From NCBI GenBank assembly GCA_029204225.1, contig CM055112.1, positions 22,820,578-22,884,577 of the forward strand: a stretch of DNA of 64,000 bases, given 5' to 3'. A model generated the notes under the pieces. The model did no database searches. It saw nothing but the letters and a program-made list of their open reading frames with translations, and was not told the DNA's origin. Below, one piece after another: positions 26,276-39,173 of this stretch (positions are counted from its first letter, which is position 1; each line of letters starts with the position of its first letter). The stretch is from Diphasiastrum complanatum (lineage: Eukaryota > Streptophyta > Lycopodiopsida > Lycopodiales > Lycopodiaceae). The translations under genes and the position numbers were made by a program.

Positions 26276-29200
26276 GCAAGGATTGAAGCCAATGAGATTT
26301 CCATCAAACTAGCAGAGCATAGTCCTGTGTAAAACCAAAAGGTGTAGTTGAAGATATCCCAATAAAGATAGTGGGAGTGTAGTTCGTAATCACCTTCGTG
26401 GTGATGGACATTCCAAAGTCACCTTTTGCCTATCGCGTTTTACTAGAAAGACTTGGTTGAGAGTCGCGCACAACTGGGGAATTGGAAAACTCACCTTCGA
26501 AAATAGAGAGCAGGCTAGGATTGATCCAACCACATGGGCAGTGAAACCAATTACACCCAAGGCTGATGAAGGATCGTCCACTACCGATCACACAATTGAT
26601 TTCCCAAGGCAAGCCAAGGGAGATCATTATGATTCTCAAATAGATATTGTGCGATGGACGAATGCGTTAGCAACAGTTGATTGTATGGCTAGGCATGCAT
26701 GTCATCCTGATTCGGATCCAAAACCTAGCACATCTTCACCCAAGGGTACACCTTGGACACACCGATTACTTTTGGGATGAACATGATCAACGTAGCATGG
26801 CTGTCAACGAAAACTATTGCAAACCCTATTGATGATGATTTAGTCCCTTGGCAACATGCATCTACCTACAATAAGGAAGTTGAACTGACTGATGAACAGG
26901 TCCTACAGCATATGGACCCAGATCAATATGGAATGAGAAGAGGACCGACTCAACCTCCACATAAATCACCAATGGCTAAGGTTTCCAAGTTGGAACCACC
27001 CAAGGCACCTATGACTAAGAAGAACCAGATGAAATAGCGTTACAGTGAGGTGATCCGATGGAGTACCAGAAGAGGCAATAGCTATGGTGGATATTGATAT
27101 TCGTAACCACGAAGCGAATATCAAACTAGTTACCAAGAAAGATAACAAGGACATATCCAACTACGTTGATAGAAAAGGAAAAAAAAAAGTGTTGGACTCC
27201 TTGAAATTGATCTGGTTGGAACCAGATACAGTGTCATCATCACAGACGATTGCAATTATTACAAGTCTCTGACTAAGATTAACATGTTATAAGGAGGAAT
27301 CTCGTCGAATGCCAATTCACGAGATGTGAGAAACCTTCAAGAACTACACCTTAGATGATGTGGTAATCATGATGCCACAAGCACAAAGAGTACCTAATCA
27401 AAATCAGGAACCAACGGAACAAGTCTTCGAAGGACCTACGCGGACACAACCTATGAACTTAGCTGAGCCAGGTGAAGAAAAAAAGATTGTTCACGTGGGA
27501 GAACAGTTGACACCCACTCAATTCAAGAGGCTACATGCTTTGCTGGTGGAATACAAATATTGCTTCGCATGGACATATAAAGATCTGCAGGGTATACCAC
27601 CAATCGCCGTAGTCTAGCATACCATACCCTTGGTGAATGGAGAAGTCTCCAAGGTGAGCCTTTATTATCACTCAATCCGAACTACACATAGTTGATCAAA
27701 CAGGAGTTGCAGAAGCTGTCAATTTTATCAAGCACACAAAATGGGTATCGCCGATTGTCATAGTACCCAGAAGAACGACAAAATACGAATTTGTGTGAAC
27801 CTGAAGGCATTGAATGCAGTTACAAAGAAAGATCATTTTCTCTTACCATTCACGGATAGTGTTTTGGATCGAGTAGCAAGAGCAGAAGCCTACAATTTCG
27901 TAGACGGCTTTAGCGACTACAATCAAGTAAAAATAGCGCCAAAAGATCAGCACAAGACATCGTTCGCCATTGAATGGGGGACCTATGCTTATAAGGTGAT
28001 GCCATTTGAACTTTGCAATGACCCAAGCACCTTTCAACGAGTCATGCAATCGACATTCAAAGAGTACTTGCAAATGTTTTTGGAGATTTTCTTGGATAAT
28101 CTGTGCATGCATAGGCCAAACTCAGAACACCTATCCAACTTGGAAAAAGTGTTGAAGCCATATCGCAAATACCAGATATCCTTGAACCCAGAAAAGTGTC
28201 AATTTTTGGTGACACATGGCCTGATTTTGGGCCATATAGTATCAAGACATAGAATCGCCACCGATCTATCAAAGATAAGGGCATTGTTGATCTACCAGGG
28301 ACGATTCGCAGAGTCTACGTCTTCATGGATCACACTTATTACTGTCGGATATTCATTCTAGACTTTGTGGAATTAGCAAGACCAATTTACAAGCTCACAA
28401 TGGAACCACGTTGGACGGAGGAAGCCTTATAGGCATTCCAAAAGCTTAAAGATGCATTGGTCTCAGTGCCAATATTACGTCCTCCCAATTAGACCATAGA
28501 GTTTCATGTGCATACTGATGCATCAAAGTATGTGGTTGGAGCTATCTTAACCCAGCCAAGAGAATGCAAAAAAGATTTTCCAATGCGATTTGCCAGCCGA
28601 CAATTTAGTGATTCAGAAATGAACGATCATGGAACGGAAAGCACCGACTATGATTGATGTGGTTAAGAAGTTTCGCCATTATTTGATGGCCACTCATTTC
28701 ACTTTTTATACGGACCATCAACCCTTGCTTTATCTCGTTAGTAAAACTTGAAACACAGGACGACGATCCTTCGTGTGTAACTGACAATCATGCCATGCCT
28801 TACGACGTGCTTTCTCAACTGCCAATGCATGCACATGCAATAGGTGTGTCTCGAAAAGTTTGTGCCAAGGCCTCATGGCAATATTGTAGAGATTTGGATT
28901 CATCAAGGTGTTGTACAGTGGCAACTCTTAATGAAAGTACCAAGAACTCCATTGGAATTACTGCATCCTGACCATAAACCAATCAGAACGGCGTTTGATC
29001 AGTGCTTCCCTTGTAAGATGTGCAACTTGTGTTCCCAATCAGATCTGCTAGCTTCTATTGTCTTTGTGATGACGCTACATAAGATCTTGTTGGATGATTC
29101 TGCCTTTCCATTACCATGAGGATAATATGGCATGCTGAATCATAGATCACAAAAATTCCTCTAATAGGATCTTGATGGTCTCATTGACAAAATAGCTTCC

Positions 29201-31207
29201 ACGATCGCTGACTATCTCCACCGAACATCCGAAGCGCACAATGATGTTCTCGTATAGAAATTTGGCAATGGATCGTGCATCAGTTGTTCACACTGCCTTC
29301 GCTTCTACCCATTTTGTGAGATAATCCATAGCCACGATGATATATTGGGCTTGTAAACTTCTTGCAGTTGGATGGATAGGACCAATGTAGTCCAATCCCC
29401 ACTTCTCAAATGGTGCTTGAGCTAGAACTGGATGTAATAGATCATCTTGTAGGTCTCCTAGCTTGTTGGCACACCTCACATTTCCTCAAGTACTCTTCCG
29501 TATGTTTATGAATTGTCGGCCACCAGCATCTTGATTGCAAGATCTTGTGAACTGTAATGTCCGACGAAACGTGACCACCACCCATACCTTCACGAGATAA
29601 TGATATGATCTGGGTGGCTTCATGTGGAAGAATACATCTTCAAAGGATACTATCTGTTCCTCGCTGATAAAGTTGGCCGACAATCAGCTGATAAGGTCTA
29701 GCCTTAAGTACCAACTTTTGTTGTTCCACCTTGGGTAGTGATTTATCTAGTTGGCCCCGCATTAGATATTCAACTATGTTTGCGGCCCATTCAGGTACTG
29801 TGCCAATATAAAACAAGGCAACATCCGGTAGCTCATCATTGGATTGGGTTGTAGTTTCCTTCCCTTTAATTTGCAACACATGATCCGCCATATAATGTTG
29901 CTTTCCCTTGCGCAGCTTTATCTGAAAATCAAACTCCAACAGCAACAGTCAACCATCGAGGGAGGTACTCATGTATAAGACCAAGGCAATCAAATTGAAG
30001 TTCACAGGTGAAGGCCCATACAATGTCAAGGAAATCCTTAGCCATGGAGCCATGAACTCGAACAATTGGATGGGACTTGATACATCAATGACTTCACAAG
30101 TACTGGCCATCACAGTGACACAAATCTAGCTTGGTTTTGACGAATAGCGCATATATGGATCCTAATCTCATGGTCCACTCGGCAACAACGTTCGCCTGGG
30201 ACCTAGAATTTTTTATGGGCATCTCCACCAAATGGGATGACTTCTTACCCCCCATCTTTTATCCTAACACAGCCCTGGCGTCTAAACAAGTTGAAGACCA
30301 AATTCTAGTGGCTCGAGTGTACTATAGAGCGGCATTACTAGGCGATCTCTGGCCAAGCAGATTCCAAGTGTGGATTGACCAATTTTGGCTCACATGCATC
30401 CACAAGTCCTTCCTAACCTCCAAAGATGTGAAAAACACAAAAAGACTGGAATTCATGGAACATGTCACAGGCTATGTCATCCGCCTATGAAAGACAAATG
30501 GGTGCTTTACTAACCACCATATTGTCGAGGGATCGTCACTGCTTTAGGTCGGAGGCCCTGTTGTGGGTATTTTCGTGTAGATAAATAAAATGGCCGGAAG
30601 TAGTAGAAATAAGTTGCGAGGGTCGTGGGTTCCTGCGCGTATAAGCCCGTAGCCCAATGAGCACTTGTAAATAAATTAATTTTGAATAAACTTGACTTTG
30701 GGCCATGTAATAAAAATAATATTAGAAGGCCAAAGTTTGAGTTAACTTAAGTTCCTAAGTTTGGTAATTAGTCAAAAGTCAAATGGTGGTAGGTGAGGTG
30801 TGCTTCTTTGTGCACCATAGATTAGTTTGTGTTTCTTTTGAGGGGTTAGGATTTCCATCCTACCTTCTTGCAAGTAGCCAATAGGAAGCAAGGGGCAAGG
30901 GCCACCCCCAAAGATAAAAAGGCACTGTACACCATTTTACATGCTTATTGAGAGGAGAAAACTCTACAAATTGGAGAGCAAGCATCCTCATGTGCTAATC
31001 ACTCTTGCTTTTGCTTTTGTTGTGTTTGCTTATTGTTTTCCATGTTGGGGTAGAATTAGATTAAGTTTAGAAGGCATCTAAACTAGCAACTAAGCATAGT
31101 TAGGAACCTATTCAAGTGTTCTACCCCTTTTGACAGGTGGAGGGCTGCTCACCATAGAACCTACTACTCCCTACATAAGCTAATGTAGTTCTTCAGGGAC
31201 TTGTGCA
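26276..31207 (+). mobile_element. Ty3/gypsy element D, right copy with 3' LTR
   Basis: The parts are a protease-like stretch (26280-26500, + strand) and a linker (26750-27300). RT and RNase H follow on + (27450-28745, ending TDHQPLLYLV). The integrase plus RNase H tail is on the minus strand (29945-28745). A post-integrase ORF on + (30000-30490, with VARVYYRAALLG) is followed by an LTR from 30559. The integrase block sits inverted relative to RT, and the same arrangement is seen in the left copy. Several breaks are present. The post-integrase block is related to that of element C, so the two belong to neighbouring gypsy lineages. Confidence 0.8.
30559..31207 (+). repeat. 3' LTR of gypsy element D
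   Basis: The LTR begins TGTTGTGGGTATTTTC at 30559, after the purine-rich GGTCGGAGG, and carries TAAATAAA-type signals and a GATAAAAAGG box near 30914. The right end near 31207 (...CTTGTGCA) is a guess from the CA terminus. No 5' partner is in the window. Confidence 0.55.
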
Positions 31208-31922
31208 TATAAATTTTTTGATTGATTGAAGTGCTTCCATAATAACTCTTCCACATTTTTTAAAATGTGCATTGAATCCATTGGCTGATCTATTTTTGGT
31301 GTTGTCTAATATGAGAGTGTATAAGATAAGAATAGCCTTTTCAAACCAATTATTGAAGTAGAATTCACCTTTTTATCATTTTAATTCATAAGCCAATCAT
31401 TACTTGTTAATCTTTTTGGTCGAGGACAAGCCCCCACTTTGTCTTCTATTTGACAAAATGAGTTCTTTGAAGATTATGGTCGATTGGAAGATATTTACAT
31501 TTGTTAGAATATATGATTTTTCTATGATGTTTAGCATAACATGCAAGGAGCTGTCATATGATCTTGGCAAGCTTGAAAGTAGTGTCATTACTACGTCTTG
31601 ATCATCTATGACTGCGACCATTTGCTTCAGTAGGTTCTTGAACTGGTTGATGTGATTCTGTAGGGAATCACCGTTTGTCATCTTGAAAAAAAATTTCTCC
31701 TAAGATGTAGCTTGGAAGCTACGTTGCGCACTTCGTAGAGGATGCCTCAAGATGTCCCAGACTTCCTTGGAGGTCTGAGCTTTAGACACATGACCAATTT
31801 GTGTGTCTGATATGTTGAAGATGATCAGTGCAAAAGCCTTTCCATCCTCCAGCTTCCATTGGGAGATTGCAGTGTCATCTGCTTCGGGTCTTCCCTCTAG
31901 ACCCGTGACAACATCATACAAC
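31208..31922 (-). mobile_element. Older Ty1/copia gag fragment F, interrupted by element E
   Basis: Minus-strand gag text of the UBN2/copia type is present, with the parts YDVVTGLEGRPEADDT (31921-31870), LIIFNISDTQIGHV and LRHPLRSAQ, then LLSSLPRSYDSSLHVML (31600-31550). Gag sequence of the same element continues on the far side of the insertion, from 37178 to about 37290. The copia element E has therefore landed inside this gag. It is a heavily decayed fossil with only the gag region visible. Confidence 0.75.
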
Positions 31923-32166
31923 AGTTAAAATAGCAATGATCGACTTATACAATGCTTTCTTATTTCGACGGCACCACGTGTGCTCAGTTCTAGAATTATT
32001 GGGCCGTCTTTCTTTTACAAGCCCTTTGAGTGCTTTTAAGCAACTTTATCTTTGTACTTACTAATGAGTGGAATATACAGCTTGTGGAGAGCAATTCTGT
32101 TGTCTTGTCTTGTTGCACTTGATGTTGTGCTGTGATGATTGATCCGGTCGGGTGTTTTTCTTAACT
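31923..32166 (+). repeat. 5' LTR of copia element E
   Basis: This is a 244-bp LTR with termini AGTTAA...TTAACT. The left edge is fixed by the target duplicate ACAAC and the right edge by the directly following primer site. A CACGTG box (G-box) lies at about 31976. Confidence 0.93.
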
Positions 32167-32178
32167 TGGTATCAGAGC
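32167..32178 (+). other. Primer-binding site, initiator-Met tRNA type
   Basis: TGGTATCAGAGC follows the last LTR base without a gap. It matches the standard plant copia primer site complementary to the 3' end of initiator methionine tRNA. Confidence 0.9.
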
Positions 32179-35100
32179 CCTTGGTGGCTACAATCACCGG
32201 ACAAGAACAGAGAGCTGCGAATTCACGACGGTTTGTTGGCTAGGAAGCACAAAACTGAGTCTGTGGAGATTCGTGGATTAGCTCAAAACTGTAAGAAGAT
32301 TTAGAGGTAGGGGATTGTTGGCTGAATCAGAGGGCAAGCAAATATTGAAGCTGGAAATTCTTTTGAAGGGTTGCTTGGTGTTTGTGATTGGTTTGAATCC
32401 AATCGAACACCGTTTGAAGAGCACTTTGGAGCAGAATATTGCTTGTTGTAGGGTGACCTCAGAGGGATAGGTAGCTGCTCAGTTAGATTCTCAAGAAGTT
32501 CAAATAAAGTTCAGAAATATCTTCTTCTTTGACAGCTAGGGTTTCAAGAAGGGCAAAAGCATTTCTCTCTGTGAAAAGCCAGGAGTGGGCGTCCTGCTAC
32601 TGTTGTGGATGTGTGGAGAGGTCGTGGACGGCCGTGGATCAGCCAGTGAGCTGGAGTGAAGCAAACACAACTTTCATAGCTTGAATGTAAAGGCTTGAGG
32701 CTGCCATCACTGAAAGAGGAGGAGGAGGAAGGCGCAGAACTCGCGCGCAGGGAGTCCGAGAATGGCTGTAGCAGCTGGAGATGTCTAGCGCATGGAGGAG
32801 TGGGCTTTAATGCCCAGATGTCATTTTGAACCATCAGATGAGCCTCAATTAGATCAATGGCCAAGATGAAGTTCTCAGGGAGAAACGTGGGCCACAGGAT
32901 GAAGGATCACCCTTAGATGGGCTTTGAAAGGGTCCTGAAGAAGTGAAAGGCAAAATAGGCCTTCTTTTCATTAAAAATTTTCAAAATAAAAAAATTGTTG
33001 GGTCCCAAGTTTTGTGAAAGGTGAAGTTTTTTCAAACTGAAGAAACAGTTCAAAACCCAAATTGCCTTATTTTCACCTCCTTTAGCCTATTTTGGCCAAA
33101 CAAAGGGCACTCTGACTGTACCTGCAAGTACGGTATGCCAAAACAGAGCAATTGTTGCAGAGAAAGTGTTCGGAGTGCGCCAGAAGTGATTTCACCATTC
33201 CACTGAGCAGGTAGTTGATTTCTGACATCACGGTTGGCTTTGGCATACACTTTATAGCCTATAGATGGAGTTTCAAGTAGTTTGGAAATGGCAAACATCA
33301 ATGAGGCACTTTTGGACGATGCAAGCAAACTTGATGGGGCTTCTAACTACAACATCTTGAAATTCAAAATGAAGAGCATTTTGATGGAGAAAGAGCTATG
33401 GGAGATTGTGGCAGGTATTGAAGTCCGGCCAAATACCACTCCAGGTGACATGAGGGCCTTTGATAAAATGGCGCAGAGAGCATTGTCCTTGATCAATCTT
33501 TCAGTGAAAGACCATGTGATCACTCATATAAGTGATGCCACGACGGCTATGGGAGCTTGGGAAGCTCTTAGAATGCAATTTCAAACTTGCAATCCAGCTC
33601 GGGCCATGTTCTTGAAGTCGAGATTGAATGCAGTAAGGATGGAAGAAAGTGAATCTGTGGGATCTTTCTTCACTAGGATAAAGGAGCTGAGAGATCAACT
33701 TGTGACAATTGGAGAACCGATAAGGGATGTTGAATTGGTACATACCACAATGAGCGGTGTCTCGGAAGGGCTACAGATGTTTGTGAGCGGCATTGCTTCG
33801 AGGGAGAGATTGCCTACTTTTGAAGACTTCCACGGAATCATGTTGCAGGAAGAGCAGCGTCACGAAGTGGTGAAGTCAAGGCAAACCCCACAGGAGGATC
33901 AAGCCTTGCTCGCTAAAGGCAAGCAGAAAGGATGGAAAAGGATTCCCAAGAAATCCAAGGATGATGACGACGAGGGAGAGTCGTCATCAAAAGAGAAAAA
34001 GAAGAAGAAAGGCAAATGCTACTATTACCACAAACTGGGTCATTGGGCACACGAGTGTTACAAGAAGAAAGCGAACGTAAAGGCGAGAAAAATGACCCAA
34101 CAAGGCAACAATGCCGAAAATGATGGAGAAGATGACGAGACAAGTGTCTTCTCATCGGCATTGGCATCCCAGGTTGATGATGGTGCCAGATGGTTCATAG
34201 ATTCAGGTGCCACAAGGCATATGACCGGGAAACATGATTGGTTTGAGAAATTCTGACCAATCCATGATGGGGATAAGGTCACTCAAGCCAATGGGGAGGA
34301 ATGCCAAACACAGGGTGTGGGCAATATGCCTGTGCAGTTTTCTGATGGTAAAATCAGGAATATCCCTAATGTGCTTTATGTTCCTGGACTTAAAAAGAGT
34401 TTGCTTTCTGTTGGAGTAGTGGCAAATCAACATCTTAAGGTTGAATTTGTCAAAGATGGATGTCTTATGAGGGATATGAACCACAACCATATAGTGGTGG
34501 CGAAAGATTATAGAGATAGTAACTGTGGCCTTTATAAATCGGATGCTGCAAAACCAGGAGAATATGGTTTGGCTATCTCAACAGCATCTCAATCTGAGTT
34601 GTGGCACAAAAGACTTGGTCATTTGAACTATGGGAGCTTGAGATTGACGGCGAAGCTGAAGATGGTAATAGGGTTATCGGCATTGCAGGATGATCATCAT
34701 GCAATATGTGAAGGATGCATCCTGGGAAAACATCACAGGGAGACATTCAAGAAAGGTGGAGCTGCAAGAGCTAAGAAACCGCTGGAACTTATTCAAGCGA
34801 CCTGTGCGGCCCAATGAAGAGGAAAGCATATTATTTTATGACTTTCATAGATGATTACTCTAGGAGAACATGGATTTATTTCTTGAAGAAGAAATCTGAC
34901 GCTTTTGCTCGCTTCAAGGAGCTCAAGACTTTGGTAGAGAACCAACTGGATGCACGCATTAAAGTGCTAAGATCTAATAGAGAGGGCGAGTATGAAAGGA
35001 CACCACCTATTCAAGAGCCTAGGGGAAGGTACTTGCCAACAAGAGCAATAAAGGAGAAACCAGTTGGAATAAAGAGACATTACTTAGACACTCCTTGGGA

Positions 35101-36925
35101 TACATACTCTCCACATAGTGTATCACCTGAATCTAAGATACCAAAATGGTATGAAAAGATCGTGAAGGATGCAAAGCTAAATCAACCAGGATCTAGCACA
35201 CAAGGATAAGTGAGAAGATCAACGTTGGAAAGGAAGTCTCTCGATCGTTATCATGTGAACTATGCCCTAATGAGTGATATTTTGAAGTGTCGAGAGCCAT
35301 CAACCTTTGATGAGGCAAAATATCACAAAGAGTGGCAAAGGGCAATAGAAGAGGAGATAGAATCCATCCACAGGCATGATACATGGGAGTTGGTTGATCT
35401 ACCACTTGGAAAGAAACCCATTGACAACAAATGGGTGTTTAGAACAAAGTTTCATGCGGATGGCACGATAGCAAAGCATAAGGCACGCCTAGTAGTGAAG
35501 GGTTATGAGCAAAATAAAGGAATTGACTATGAAGAGACATTCGCTCCAGTGGCTAAGTGGACTATGCTACGCCTTATCATTGCCCTAGCATCTCATTTTG
35601 GGTGGAAGATCCATCAAATGGATGTGAAGTCTGCATTTTTGAATGGTGACTTAGAAGAAGAAGGTTACATGGTCCAACCGCAGGGCTTTATGGCAAAAGG
35701 ACAGGAACAGAAGGTATGTAAGCTACACAAAGCACTTTATGGCCTTAAGCAAGCGCCACGCGCATGGTATGGATGCATTGACAATTACTTTCTTTCTCAT
35801 GGGTTTGTAAGAACAAATTCAGATCCAAATCTTTATGTTCTTATTAACGAAGATAGCATTGCCTTAATTGTACTTTACGTGATGATATCATTATCACGGG
35901 CAATGATGAGAACCTCACTCGTTCTATCAAAGCCAACTTATGCAAGCAGTTTAAGATGACAGATTTAGAACTTATGCACTACTGCTTGGGTGTCGAAGTA
36001 TGGCAAACTGGCAGTGATATCAGGTTATGTCAAAACAAGTATGTGGGCGAGATATTGGAGAGATTTCACATGACAGGGTGCAAACCTTCCATCACCCCTT
36101 GCAAAACTGGCAAGAAATTATCTCGTATTGATGATAGTGCACATGTTGACGCTACTCTATTTCGTCAGCTAGTTGGGAGTTTGATATATCTTACGACTAC
36201 ACGTTCTGATATCTGCTATGCTGTAAGTTTGATTAGCCAATTCATGTCATCACCCACTATGGACCATTGGAAAGCTGCAAAAAGGATTTTGAGGTATGTG
36301 AAAGGTACACCTAATTTTGGCCTAATCTACAAAAGACAAAGTGTTTTACCTAAGTTGCAAGGTTATGTTGACGCTGATTGGGCAGGAAGTATAGATGATA
36401 GAAAGTCAACAACAGGTTATGCCTTCAATTTTGGAAGCGGTTGTTTTTCATGGTCTAGCAAGAAGCAAGATACTATTTCTCTTTCTTCTACAGAAGCCGA
36501 ATATAAAGCGTTAAGTTCTGCTACCCAGGAAGCTGTTTGGCTACGTAAGTTGTTATGTGAGATTGGCATGAAGCAGGTAAATCCTACTGTTATTTTCTGT
36601 GACAGTCAAAGTGGAATACAATTGGCTAAGAATCTTGTTTTTCACGCAAGGACAAAACATATTGAGGTAAAATATCACTTTGTGCGTGAGAAGCTACAGT
36701 CTGAAGATATAAGTATTGTACACTGTTCTACGTTGTTACAAGTTGCTAATATATTTACAAAAGCTTTAAGTAAAGAAAAGTTTGAGACTTTTAGAGCCAA
36801 ACTTGGCTTAGATCTGGTTATGTAAAAAAAAAAAAAAGCTTTTACTTATAATACTATCATGGAGGTATGTTCCATGAATAGAATAAACCCTAAAATAAAG
36901 AGAGACGTTGATCATTGAGGGAGAG

Positions 36926-37177
36926 AGTTAAAATAGCAATGATCGACTTATACAGTGCTTTCTTATTTCGGCGGCACCACGTGTGCTCAGTTCTAGAATT
37001 ATCGGGCCGTCTTTCTTTTACGAGCCCTTTGAGTGCTTTTAAGCAACTTTATCTTTGTACTTACTAATGAGTGGAATATACAGTTTGTGGAGAGCAATTC
37101 TGTTGTCTTGTCTTGCTGCACTTGATGTTGTGCTGTGATGATTGATCCGGTCGGGTGTTTAAACTATTTTCTTAACT
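36926..37177 (+). repeat. 3' LTR of copia element E
   Basis: This is a 252-bp LTR preceded by the purine tract TTGAGGGAGAG. It has the same AG...CT termini as the 5' copy and is followed by the ACAAC target duplicate. Confidence 0.93.
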
Positions 37178-37708
37178 ACAACTCCTTAGCCATTAGCACA
37201 ATTTTCATCTTAGATTTTCACAAATGGAAATTGGATCCATCAAGATTATCCACGATGGGATTAGCTTTCCTTTGGGTATCTATGTGAAAGTTAGTCTAAG
37301 TGATAGTGATAACTATCAGTGACTTAAGAAGAGTGAAAACTAATGCAATTTATAGAACAAGAAAGCAATTCTTCTATCGGATGATAGAACTAGCTTATCA
37401 AGCTATAACGATAGCTCTGAAAAACCACTGTGGATATAGTACACGACGGCTCATATTGACGGCTACAGAAAATAGTCGTTAGCAGGAGCTTGTGGGTTAT
37501 TCCTTTTAGCTAAGGGGGGAAACAATGCTGAACTTAGACAAGTTTCAAGCAAACCTGTTTTGGCTTTAGGTTGTTCTTGCTGTGTGGCAAGTGATTAAGC
37601 TCACACCCGTTGGTGTTCTGATTCGGGCACTCCTTTGGTCTGCAACACACTGGAAGCCTCCCTTCGTCAGAAAGAATTTGTTAGTGGTGGGGTTGTCCAG
37701 CTCTGTGT
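37178..37708. other. Continuation of fragment F and unassigned spacer
   Basis: The first 110 bp belong to the copia gag fragment F on the minus strand. From about 37300 to 37708 no gene or element could be recognised. Confidence 0.45.
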
Positions 37709-38764
37709 ATGCTACAACTAACAAGGGGGACCACCTATGAGAAGGGAAATTTTAGTATAAGATACGAATACCCTCATCTGGGACATTTGGCACATGTGAA
37801 AATAGGCTCTGAAGTGAGGACATCTCATTTTGAAGAACCCGAATTGTATGACTGTTTGCTAACATATTTAAGCTATGATGCCGCCATATACATGGACGAA
37901 GGACAGTTCATCTTCGGAGTGAGCAAGTTCAGGCCTCTCATAGTGGTGTTGTGTGAGTCCGTCCTGGGGGAAGAAACAACTGCTTGTTCGTTCCTTCAAG
38001 GTGGGGCATAATTGTGGACAACGCTGAAAAGGGTAGTGACTACTTCTTACAATCCATCTCGCTGTTCAACATTGTTTGTAAGGTTACTATTGTAACTGCT
38101 TTCACCACACTCCTCTACATTGTTCTTGATAGGTGGCACTGGGTTTATTCACAATTGCTCTCCATAAACAGCAGGATCTTCGTGTTTTTCACTAGGAAGC
38201 TGCTTTTGCTTTTTACCCCAGCTACCAGGCTCAAAATCTATCTCTCACTCGACCCCTACTTCCCCACCCTGAAACCATGCAATTTTGTAACCCACATTGT
38301 GGAGGTAAAAAGTGGTGATTTCTGTTTATTTGCCCAATGGGAGGTTTGATGGGTTTAAGCTGACCAGCACAATAGATGCTATGCGTGTTCAACCCAAAGC
38401 GTCTGAAGGATCTTGGGGGCTCTTCAAGTACGAAATAAACGAAGAAAGAGAACTGGAAACCGGCATCTCTCGCACCCAAATCTGTTTTTATTTTGCTGAT
38501 GTGTTAACACTGGAAAGATCCTACAGATGGCCACCAATCAAAGTGAGGGTTCTAAAACTCATATTGGCAAAGGTTTGCGAGCTTGGGGCAGGGCCAGTAA
38601 GTGCCTGTAAACAGCACCTTGCACATGTTTGCAAAATAACAGAACTTCTAGATTTTGTTGAGACCAAAAATGCATGGTTCTTCATTGGGATAATAACCCT
38701 TTCCAATGTCACCCTTGAAGGAATCCCCCAAAGCCTTAGGAGGTGTGTTACCCAAAATGCATAG
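37709..38764 (+). pseudogene. Unrecognised ORF cluster, possible decayed gene
   Basis: Three overlapping + frames of 100, 121 and 150 codons (37709-38011, 37984-38349, 38312-38764) cover a little over 1 kb with few stops, which is unusual for this AT-rich stretch. The middle frame has a hydrophobic run (VTIVTAFTTLLYIVL) that could be a membrane segment. The last frame has a cysteine-containing, helical-looking tail (KQHLAHVCKITELLDFVE). I do not recognise the family. It could be a retroposed or decayed host gene, exons of a host gene, or part of an unknown transposon. No retroelement motif is seen. Confidence 0.35.
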
Positions 38765-38943
38765 ATGTACATACTCCTTTCCAAGGTCAATTCTTCCAGT
38801 TTGCAACTCTTTGTAACTTTTTTTTATTATGTGTATCTCTAGCCACGGAGAAATAAAGAGAGAAAAAGAGACCTATGAATTTTCCAATGTCAAATGTCGT
38901 GGTTGTTTTTGACAAATAAAAATGGTGGGTTGTACTTGTTCAA

Positions 38944-39173
38944 AGCATCTTACAATAGGAAAATAAGTATAGAAAATAAGGACGGCATGGGGAAATGAAG
39001 TGATTGCACTAAGTGAATACTTTAAGTGATATATAGAAAATGGGATATACTTCTTGAGAGCATCTTACAATAGGACTATACCTACCTCAAATAAGGACAA
39101 CGTGGGGACACAAAGTGATCCCAATATGTAAATACAAAAGATACCAATGAATATACACACTCCAAAAGTTATA
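38944..39173 (+). repeat. Imperfect tandem repeat, 115 bp x 2
   Basis: AGCATCTTACAATAGGA occurs at 38944 and 39059. Each copy is followed by matching text through AAATAAGGAC, GTGGGGA and AAGTGAT. The copies differ at many positions. Confidence 0.7.

Larger units (their letters stand above)
31923..37177 (+). mobile_element. Ty1/copia LTR retrotransposon E, both LTRs, 5-bp target duplication
   Basis: The 5' LTR is 31923-32166, the primer site TGGTATCAGAGC is at 32167 and a long leader runs to 33281. Gag at 33282-34256 has a UBN2-type domain and a knuckle-like CYYYHKLGHWAHEC. It is followed by protease (WFIDSGATRHMTG), GAG-pre-integrase (LWHKRLGHLNYGS near 34600), partial integrase (34814-34990), RT (35300-35960) and RNase H (36370-36825). 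A purine tract and the 3' LTR (36926-37177) close the element. The flanks ACAAC (31918-31922 and 37178-37182) form the target duplication. The LTRs differ at about 6 of 244 aligned bases plus one 8-bp length difference, so this is the youngest dated element here. It is broken at roughly four places and is not autonomous as it stands. Confidence 0.95.
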
